Source: DAOTVS01 sp034436375
GTDB taxonomy: Bacteria; Chloroflexota; Anaerolineae; SpSt-313
Direction: 5' to 3'
Assembly (NCBI GenBank): GCA_034436375.1
Contig: DAOTVS010000161.1
Location: forward strand, 1 to 17,884
DNA length: 17,884 nt
Below the pieces are notes generated by a model that made no database searches, was not told the origin of the DNA, and saw only the letters and a list, made by a program, of their open reading frames with translations. Position 1 is the stretch's first letter. The number at the start of each line of letters is the position of its first letter. Positions 13,230 to 17,884 of the stretch are shown piece by piece. Both the position numbers and the translations under genes were made by a program.

Positions 13230-14273
13230 ATGAACTCAGTTTCCGGCAAGCGTCTGCTTGCAGCCCTGCCGCTGCTGCCCAGATTTCTGGCGGTGGTGGC
13301 GCTCTGGCTGCTCAAGTCCTTGGTGGTTTTGGTTCTCTGGTCGGGCAGGTTCCTGGTGCTGTTGACACTCTGGCTGCTTAGCCAGTTGGTTGTGATGGTC
13401 CGTCGGCTGTACAGGCGCCTGGCGGCGGTGGTTTCCCGCCTGGATCGATGCCTGGCGGCGACGCGCGGCCTGGGCAGGCGACTACCGGCGCCTCCCAACC
13501 TGGGCCGAGGTCTTCCGGTGACAATCCCCTCGCTTTCCAGCCGTCTGTCCAAGTTGGCTTCTGCATACGGCTTCTCTCTGCTCTTGGTCGCCCTGGCAGC
13601 CGGCATGGCCCTGGCACCCGCCGCTCTCCATCTGCCGGTAGCTCACGGGGCTGTGGCATCGAGCACTGCCAAGGCCAAGCCGGCCCAACCGACGCCGGAG
13701 GCAGCGGGTTGGTGGCAGCGCTACACGGTAGCTGACAACGGCTATTCTCTGGCCCTGCCTCCCGACTGGCAGGTAGTGCCTGTGAACGGCCAGACCGACG
13801 TGCGCCCGGGCCAGGAACAGGATGCGGCGGCCGCTTCTGCGCTTGCGCAGCGTCTTCAGGAACGGGCACAGCCACGTCTGGATGCCGGGGCCGGCTTGTG
13901 GGCTGCTGTGGAGCCTCAGCAGGCCGGGGGCAGCACAGCCGCTAGCATCAACATCATCCGCCAGCCCTTGAGCAGTGCGCTCTCGGTGGATGCTTTTGCG
14001 CGCGCCAACATCGCCAGCTTGCAAAGGGCCGACCGGGCCGTCCGGACGACCAGTCAAGAGTGGCTATCAACCTCTGCGGGCCGCGTCCTGCGTGTGCAGC
14101 TAACCTATACAGCCCCAGCGGGCCAGAGCAGCAAGCCCCTGCAGGTGACTCAGTTCTTCCTGGTGAACGGTCGCAATGGCTATTGTATCACAGCCACGGT
14201 CAGCGCCGACCAGGCAACGGGTTATGCCGATGTTTTCGAGGGCATCGTGCGCTCATTGCGCTGGACAGCCTGA
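13230..14273 (+). CDS. Membrane-anchored protein with N-terminal 11-residue repeats and an exported PsbP/DUF1795-like domain
   Basis: Unrecognised by name. From ATG 13230 (347 residues) the N-terminus is made of about nine 11-residue units (7-105) of the type R-x-L-[AV]-[AV]-[VL]-x-[LR]-W-x-x. The first four or five are strongly hydrophobic and could form one or two membrane helices; the later ones are Arg-rich. A separate hydrophobic segment (about 112-134) follows and is probably a further membrane helix. The region 155-345 looks globular: NGYSLALPPDWQVVP near its start and a final FEGIVRSLRW helix recall the Mog1/PsbP/DUF1795 fold of small exported or lipid-bound domains; this is a weak fold-level inference. 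A start at 13212 is also possible, but ATG 13230 has GGAAAGG 8 nt upstream. Function unknown; transcribed alone from a strong promoter. Confidence 0.8.
   Translation: MNSVSGKRLLAALPLLPRFLAVVALWLLKSLVVLVLWSGRFLVLLTLWLLSQLVVMVRRLYRRLAAVVSRLDRCLAATRGLGRRLPAPPNLGRGLPVTIPSLSSRLSKLASAYGFSLLLVALAAGMALAPAALHLPVAHGAVASSTAKAKPAQPTPEAAGWWQRYTVADNGYSLALPPDWQVVPVNGQTDVRPGQEQDAAAASALAQRLQERAQPRLDAGAGLWAAVEPQQAGGSTAASINIIRQPLSSALSVDAFARANIASLQRADRAVRTTSQEWLSTSAGRVLRVQLTYTAPAGQSSKPLQVTQFFLVNGRNGYCITATVSADQATGYADVFEGIVRSLRWTA
13248..13544 (+). repeat. Degenerate 33-bp tandem repeat, about nine units, inside the membrane protein gene
   Basis: Cut every 33 bp from 13248, the sequence gives units that encode KRLLAALPLLP, RFLAVVALWLL, KSLVVLVLWSG, RFLVLLTLWLL, SQLVVMVRRLY, RRLAAVVSRLD, RCLAATRGLGR, RLPAPPNLGRG and LPVTIPSLSSR. 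A CCTGGYGGYG-like core recurs at the same phase in the central units. Divergence between units is high, so this is an old expansion. Confidence 0.75.
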
Positions 14274-14295
14274 GAGCCAAATAGCCTGTGCTCAT

Positions 14296-14324
14296 TTGCC
14301 CCTTTTTGTGAGATTGGATATCCT
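14296..14324 (+). promoter_or_regulatory. Possible promoter of the Gfo/Idh/MocA gene
   Basis: TTGCCC (14296-14301), 17-bp spacer, TATCCT (14319-14324): 4 of 6 matches in each hexamer with ideal spacing, 54 bp before the start codon. No terminator was seen between the preceding stop codon and this site, so read-through from the upstream gene is also possible. Confidence 0.4.
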
Positions 14325-14378
14325 AGGGCTGTTGTGCAAGTCCTGGCCGCGGGAATGGCGGCGGTAAAGGAGTCTCTC

Positions 14379-15449
14379 ATGGCGGACAAACTGAAACTGG
14401 CAATCGTCGGCTGCGGGAATATCTCGCGAGGATATGCCTCGACGATTCAGGGGCATAAAGATGTGTTGGAGATCGTCGGCGCGATGGATGCGATCCCAGA
14501 GCGCGCCAAGGCCCTGGTCGCGCAATATGGCGGCAAGTTTTATGCCACCCTGGATGAGGTGTGCGCCGATCCCGAAGTAGATGTGGTCGTCAACCTGACC
14601 ATCCATCACGCCCACCCCACGGTCATTGCGCAGTGCCTGAACGCCGGCAAGCACGTCTACAGTGAAAAGCCACTGGCGCTGACCTATCCTGAGGCCAAGG
14701 CGCTGGTCGAATTGGCCGAGCGCAAGGGGTTGCGCCTGAGCTGCGCGCCCATGACTTTCATGGGTGAGGCTCAGCAGACGGCCTGGAAGGCCATCCGTGA
14801 CGGCGTCTGCGGCACGGTGCGCCTCGTCTATGCCGAAGTGAACCACGGCCGGATCGAAGCCTGGCACCCCAATCCCGAGCCGTTCTACAAGGTAGGTCCC
14901 CTGTTTGACGTGGCGGTTTACCCCCTCACGCTGATGACCACCTTCTTCGGCCCCGCGCGGCGTGTGACCGCCTTTGGCAAGGTCCTCTATTCTGATCGTG
15001 TGACCAAGGAGGGCCGGCCCTTTACCATCGATACGCCCGATTTCTCGATTGCAGCGGTCGAGTTCGAGAATGGCGTGGTGGCGCGCCTGACGACCAATTT
15101 CTACGTCGGCTCCACCAAGCAACGCGGTCTCGAGTTCCATGGCGACAAGGGCACCGTGCACATCGGCTGCTTCCAGGAGTTCAGCACGCCCGTCTCCTAT
15201 GCCGAGTTTGGCAAGGAACTCCAGCCCATCCCTTATGTACGCGAGCCGTTCAAGGGCATCGAGTGGGCACGCGCGCTCGTGGAAATGCACGAGGCGATGC
15301 AGGAGGGCCGCCCGCAGCGCGTGACCGGCGCTCAGGCAGCCCACGTGGTCGAGATCCTTTGCGGCATCACGACCTCGTTTACCGAGGGGCACCCAGTCGA
15401 TATCACTTCTAACTTTGTGCGCCCCACCCCCATGCCCTGGGCCCTGTAG
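14379..15449 (+). CDS. Gfo/Idh/MocA-family NAD(P)-dependent oxidoreductase
   Basis: A 356-residue protein of the glucose-fructose oxidoreductase/inositol dehydrogenase family. The Rossmann domain begins KLAIVGCGNISRGYA (6-20), with the next strand ending in Asp37 (GAMDAIPE), and the family signature EKPLAL (96-101) carries Lys97, the usual catalytic/binding lysine. The C-terminal alpha/beta domain has GPLFDVAVYPLTLM (173-186), where the commonly seen D-x-G-x-H motif keeps Asp177 but has Tyr181 in place of His. Enzymes of this family oxidise or reduce sugars, inositols or nucleotide sugars; the substrate cannot be told. ATG 14379 is chosen over openings 15 codons upstream because AAGGAG stands 6 nt before it. 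The gene is followed by a 31-bp perfect hairpin. No sugar transporter or kinase gene is adjacent, so its pathway is unclear. Confidence 0.92.
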   Translation: MADKLKLAIVGCGNISRGYASTIQGHKDVLEIVGAMDAIPERAKALVAQYGGKFYATLDEVCADPEVDVVVNLTIHHAHPTVIAQCLNAGKHVYSEKPLALTYPEAKALVELAERKGLRLSCAPMTFMGEAQQTAWKAIRDGVCGTVRLVYAEVNHGRIEAWHPNPEPFYKVGPLFDVAVYPLTLMTTFFGPARRVTAFGKVLYSDRVTKEGRPFTIDTPDFSIAAVEFENGVVARLTTNFYVGSTKQRGLEFHGDKGTVHIGCFQEFSTPVSYAEFGKELQPIPYVREPFKGIEWARALVEMHEAMQEGRPQRVTGAQAAHVVEILCGITTSFTEGHPVDITSNFVRPTPMPWAL

Positions 15450-15461
15450 CCTCAGAGCCGT

Positions 15462-15531
15462 GGAACGGAGGAAGCAAGCACGAGGCTTACGGTTGCGCAG
15501 CCGTAAGCCTCGTGCTTGCTTCCTCCGTTCC
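15462..15531. repeat. 31-bp perfect inverted repeat (long hairpin)
   Basis: Arms 15462-15492 and 15501-15531 are exact reverse complements of 31 bp, with an 8-nt loop. It lies 12 bp after the oxidoreductase stop and 9 bp before the next promoter's -35. No T-run follows either arm on the plus strand, so it is unusual as an intrinsic terminator, although such a strong stem would stop or stabilise the transcript. It may be a copy of a dispersed palindromic element. Confidence 0.95.
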
Positions 15532-15540
15532 GCAAGGGGC

Positions 15541-15569
15541 TAGACAGGGGGCGCTGAACCGGCTATACT
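15541..15569 (+). promoter_or_regulatory. Sigma-70-type promoter of the PHP-domain gene
   Basis: TAGACA (15541-15546), 17-bp spacer, TATACT (15564-15569): 5 of 6 matches in both hexamers. It directly follows the long hairpin, giving a leader of about 48 nt before ATG 15624. Confidence 0.7.
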
Positions 15570-15623
15570 GCCCTCATTCCCCGGGGCCAGTTGGGCCCGA
15601 CATTACGAATTGCTGGGGGTCTT

Positions 15624-16295
15624 ATGCGACTCGATCTGCATATCCACACCAATCGCTCGCCCGATTCCCTCATGACCCCTGAAGAGGTCATCTGCACCGC
15701 CCAACTCCGTGGGCTCGATGGGTTGGCCTTCACCGATCACAACACGATCGAGGGAGCCCTGGCCGCGCGCGATCTTGCTCCAGACTCCTTTACGGTGATC
15801 GTGGGTGAAGAGGTGGCCACCAGCCAGGGCGAGATCATCGGCCTTTTCCTGGAGCGGCCCATCCGCAAACGCATGTCGCCGGAGGAGACGATCGCGGCTA
15901 TCCGCGAGCAGGGAGGGATTGTCTATGTCCCGCACCCTGTGGACCGTCTGCGCCATGAGGCTATGGGCAGGGCGGTGCTCGAGCGCGTCGCTCACCAAGT
16001 CGATGCGCTGGAGGTCTTTAACTCGCGCGTCCTGATCCAGGCCGATAATGTGCTGGCCCGGCGCCTCGCCGAACAGTACGGGCTGGCGATGGGCGCCGGC
16101 TCCGACTCTCACCTGCCCTATGAGATCGGCCGCGCCTATGTGGAGATCGAGCCCTTTGATAGCCCGCAGGCGTTCCTGGCCGCTTTGCGCCGCGCGCGGG
16201 TTGTGGGGCGGATGACCACCCCCCTGATCCATTTCGCCACCACCCTGACCAAACAATGGCGGAGAGCCACCTGCAGGCTGCGCTCGCCAAGTTGA
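15624..16295 (+). CDS. PHP-domain metal-dependent phosphoesterase
   Basis: A 223-residue single-domain PHP protein. Metal-ligand candidates in family order: His6-x-His8 (DLHIHTN), Asp14, Asp38-His39 in FTDHNT, Glu63 in VGEE, His104 in YVPHPVDR, and Asp161-x-His163 in AGSDSHL. All blocks needed for a trinuclear metal site are present. PHP proteins of this size hydrolyse phosphomonoesters or phosphodiesters, including histidinol phosphate and nucleotide phosphates; the substrate is not predictable. ATG 15624 was preferred to a TTG 11 codons upstream because the family N-terminus starts right here (MRLDLHIH) and GGGGG precedes it. It has its own promoter and appears monocistronic. The last 20 residues are basic and not conserved-looking. 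Confidence 0.92.
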   Translation: MRLDLHIHTNRSPDSLMTPEEVICTAQLRGLDGLAFTDHNTIEGALAARDLAPDSFTVIVGEEVATSQGEIIGLFLERPIRKRMSPEETIAAIREQGGIVYVPHPVDRLRHEAMGRAVLERVAHQVDALEVFNSRVLIQADNVLARRLAEQYGLAMGAGSDSHLPYEIGRAYVEIEPFDSPQAFLAALRRARVVGRMTTPLIHFATTLTKQWRRATCRLRSPS

Positions 16296-16385
16296 CTGAT
16301 TGCAACACTGGGGGAAACCTTGGAAAGCACCCTTTCGCGCCTCTCTGCGCCCCTGACCTGCGCCAAATGGCGTACCCCATAGCTC

Positions 16386-16414
16386 TTGACGCCCCGGCCT
16401 TTTCGTGTTATGAT
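16386..16414 (+). promoter_or_regulatory. Sigma-70-type promoter of the Rrf2-cysK operon
   Basis: TTGACG (16386-16391), 17-bp spacer, TATGAT (16409-16414), with a TGn extension just before the -10. 5 of 6 matches in both hexamers. The start site would be near 16421, 36 nt before the Rrf2 ATG. Confidence 0.78.
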
Positions 16415-16428
16415 GTGATTGTTCACAT
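16413..16428. promoter_or_regulatory. Candidate operator: palindrome over the predicted transcription start
   Basis: ATGTGA (16413-16418), TTGT, TCACAT (16423-16428) is a perfect 6-bp inverted repeat overlapping the end of the -10 element and the predicted start site, the classic position for a repressor. The adjacent Rrf2 regulator is the natural candidate (autoregulation). The half-sites resemble CRP-type TGTGA/TCACA, but the spacing is 4 rather than 6. Confidence 0.5.
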
Positions 16429-16456
16429 TGTTTATCTACTAACTCAGGAATAGGCC

Positions 16457-16897
16457 ATGAAGATCACTCAGAAAGGCGAATACGGCCTGCATGCCCTGCT
16501 GGAGCTGGCCGGGCGCTATGGCGAGGGGCCGCTGCAAAGCGCGCTGATTGCAGAGCGGCGGCGGGTGCCCGTCGCGTATTTGCAGCAGATCATGCTCAGC
16601 CTGCAGCGCGCGGGGTTGGTGCACAGTGAGCGCGGCCCCCGCGGTGGGCATGAGCTGGCCCGGCCCCCGGCAGAGATCAGCCTGCTCGAAGCCATCCAGG
16701 CGCTGGAAGGGTCAACCGCCGCCGCAGCTTGTATGGAGCCGGGTGCCCCCACCTGCGCCCAACACGACCGCTGCGTGCTGCTGCCCATCTGGCGGGAGGT
16801 GGATGAAGCCGTGCAACGCATCCTGAGCGGCGTCTCACTGGCCGACCTGGTGCGCCGCGAGAGGGAATTCGGCTCGCCCCTTATGTATTACATCTAA
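16457..16897 (+). CDS. Rrf2-family transcriptional regulator (IscR/CymR-like) with three conserved-position cysteines
   Basis: A 146-residue Rrf2 regulator. The winged helix starts MKITQKGEYGLHALLELA; the recognition helix region is VPVAYLQQIMLSLQRAGLV (37-55) and the wing is SERGPRGGHELARP (57-70). Cys92, Cys100 and Cys106 lie in the loop where IscR holds its Fe-S cluster (C92-x5-C98-x5-C104 there); the spacing here, x7 and x5, differs but is compatible with a cluster. It would sense Fe-S or redox/cysteine status and control the promoter in front of it. cysK follows after 11 bp, so cysteine synthesis is the likely target, as for CymR of Bacillus, though CymR lacks the cluster cysteines. GGAATAGG precedes the start. 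Confidence 0.92.
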   Translation: MKITQKGEYGLHALLELAGRYGEGPLQSALIAERRRVPVAYLQQIMLSLQRAGLVHSERGPRGGHELARPPAEISLLEAIQALEGSTAAAACMEPGAPTCAQHDRCVLLPIWREVDEAVQRILSGVSLADLVRREREFGSPLMYYI

Positions 16898-16908
16898 AGG
16901 AGAAACCC

Positions 16909-17832
16909 ATGAGGATCGCCAATGACGTGACAGAGCTCGTCGGCCGCACCCCGCTGGTGCGCCTGAACCGGGTGACGGATGGCGCCGCAGGCACAGTCGT
17001 CGCCAAGCTGGAGAGCTTTAACCCGCTGCACAGTGTCAAGGACCGCATCGCCGTGAACATGGTCAGCGCGGCCGAGAAGAGCGGGCAGTTGCACCCGGGG
17101 ATGACCCTGGTAGAGCCCACCAGCGGCAACACCGGCATCGGTCTGGCCTTTGTGGCAGCAGCTCGGGGCTACCGGCTGGTGCTGACCATGCCAGAGACGA
17201 TGAGCATCGAGCGGCGCAAGCTGCTGGCCGCCTTGGGGGCCGAGATCGTGTTGACGCCGGGGGCGGAGGGCATGTCGGGGGCCGTGCGCCGGGCCCAAGA
17301 ACTGGTCGCTGCGACCAGAGGGGCCATCATGCTGCAGCAGTTCGAGAACCCGGCCAACCCAGAGATCCACCGCCTGACCACCGGCCCCGAGATCTGGGCC
17401 GACACCGAGGGGAAGGTTGATTTCGTGGTCGCGGGCGTAGGCACCGGGGGCACGATCACCGGCGTCGCCGAGTTCATCAAGGCGCACAAGCCCTCCTTCC
17501 GCGCCATCGCTGTGGAACCAGCCGCCTCGCCCGTGCTCGCTGGAGGCAAGCCAGGGCCCCATGCCATCCAGGGGATCGGTGCGGGCTTTGTGCCCAAGGT
17601 ACTCCAGCGGGAGGTCATTGACGAGATCATCCCGGTCGGCAATGAGGAGGCGCTGGCCATGGCCCGCCGCCTGGCTCGCGAGGAAGGGCTGCTGGTGGGC
17701 ATTTCCTCCGGCGCCGCCGTCCACGCGGCCGCCCTCGTTGCCCGTCGTCCCGAGAACGCTGGCAAGCTCATCGTCGCCATTGCGCCGGATACGGGCGAGC
17801 GGTACTTGAGCACGGCGCTGTTCGAGGGATAA
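16909..17832 (+). CDS. cysK: Cysteine synthase (O-acetylserine sulfhydrylase), PLP-dependent
   Basis: A 307-residue fold-type II PLP enzyme. Lys44 in NPLHSVKDR forms the Schiff base with PLP; TSGNTG (71-76) binds the substrate carboxylate; GTGGT (178-182) holds the PLP phosphate; IQGIGAGFVP (220-229) and ISSGAA (265-270) are further conserved blocks; the end PDTGERYLST is typical of CysK. It makes cysteine from O-acetylserine and sulfide in the cytoplasm. Length matches CysK (about 310), without the CBS domains of cystathionine beta-synthase. TAAAGGAGAAACCCATG links it to the Rrf2 stop, indicating one mRNA. A CysM- or O-phosphoserine-using variant cannot be excluded from sequence alone. Confidence 0.95.
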   Translation: MRIANDVTELVGRTPLVRLNRVTDGAAGTVVAKLESFNPLHSVKDRIAVNMVSAAEKSGQLHPGMTLVEPTSGNTGIGLAFVAAARGYRLVLTMPETMSIERRKLLAALGAEIVLTPGAEGMSGAVRRAQELVAATRGAIMLQQFENPANPEIHRLTTGPEIWADTEGKVDFVVAGVGTGGTITGVAEFIKAHKPSFRAIAVEPAASPVLAGGKPGPHAIQGIGAGFVPKVLQREVIDEIIPVGNEEALAMARRLAREEGLLVGISSGAAVHAAALVARRPENAGKLIVAIAPDTGERYLSTALFEG

Positions 17833-17884
17833 TGTAGGAGGTAGGGGGGGAGGGGGTGGGCGCGCTATGAAAAGGGGGCATCCT

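Noticed and set aside
13139..13381. Small gene starting with ATG 13166 or upstream
   Set aside because: Overlaps the repeat-containing gene in another frame, has no good ribosome site and no recognisable domain.
16413..16428. CRP/FNR-type binding site
   Set aside because: The half-sites TGTGA/TCACA are right, but the spacer is 4 bp instead of 6, and the position over the start site fits a repressor better.
17833..17884. Start of another gene at ATG 17867
   Set aside because: Only six codons are visible and the G-rich stretch before it is not a reliable ribosome site signal.

Overview
The window is a GC-rich bacterial chromosome segment with tightly packed genes. The gene set (ADP-heptose synthesis, many glycosyltransferases, a YaaA-type S4 protein, an Rrf2-cysK pair) and long perfect hairpins at gene ends suggest a Chloroflexota (Anaerolineae-like) genome. 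That placement is a low-to-moderate confidence inference; no marker gene here settles it. No transposase, tRNA, rRNA or CRISPR array was found.

Region 1 (1-12394, minus strand) is a glycan assembly operon read right to left: gmhB (HAD phosphatase), hldE (fused heptose-7-phosphate kinase/adenylyltransferase), four consecutive GT9 heptosyltransferase-family genes, three GT4-like glycosyltransferases, a GT2 glycosyltransferase, a classical SDR oxidoreductase, and a gmhA-like SIS protein cut by the window edge. From gmhB to the third GT4 gene, neighbours overlap by ATGA (4 bp) or 8 bp, or are 8 bp apart, so they are almost surely co-transcribed and translationally coupled. Together they would make an ADP-activated heptose and build a heptose-containing surface glycan. 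No hldD-type epimerase, Kdo or lipid A gene is visible, so the sugar may be the D-glycero-D-manno form, placed on something other than classical LPS. A perfect 16-bp hairpin sits directly after the last GT4 stop codon. Sigma-54-like -24/-12 elements lie upstream of both gmhB and the SDR gene.

Region 2 (12395-13229) is mostly intergenic: a 354-bp gap with an imperfect 38-bp purine/pyrimidine inverted repeat and a 12-bp palindrome, a small S4 RNA-binding gene on the minus strand, then two good back-to-back sigma-70-type promoters.

Region 3 (13230-17832, plus strand) holds independent short units: a membrane-anchored protein whose N-terminus is a degenerate 33-bp (11-residue) tandem repeat; a Gfo/Idh/MocA oxidoreductase followed by a 31-bp perfect hairpin; a PHP-domain metal-dependent phosphoesterase with its own promoter; and an Rrf2 regulator with three candidate Fe-S cysteines followed after 11 bp by cysteine synthase. 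The Rrf2-cysK promoter is near consensus and carries a palindromic candidate operator over the predicted start site.
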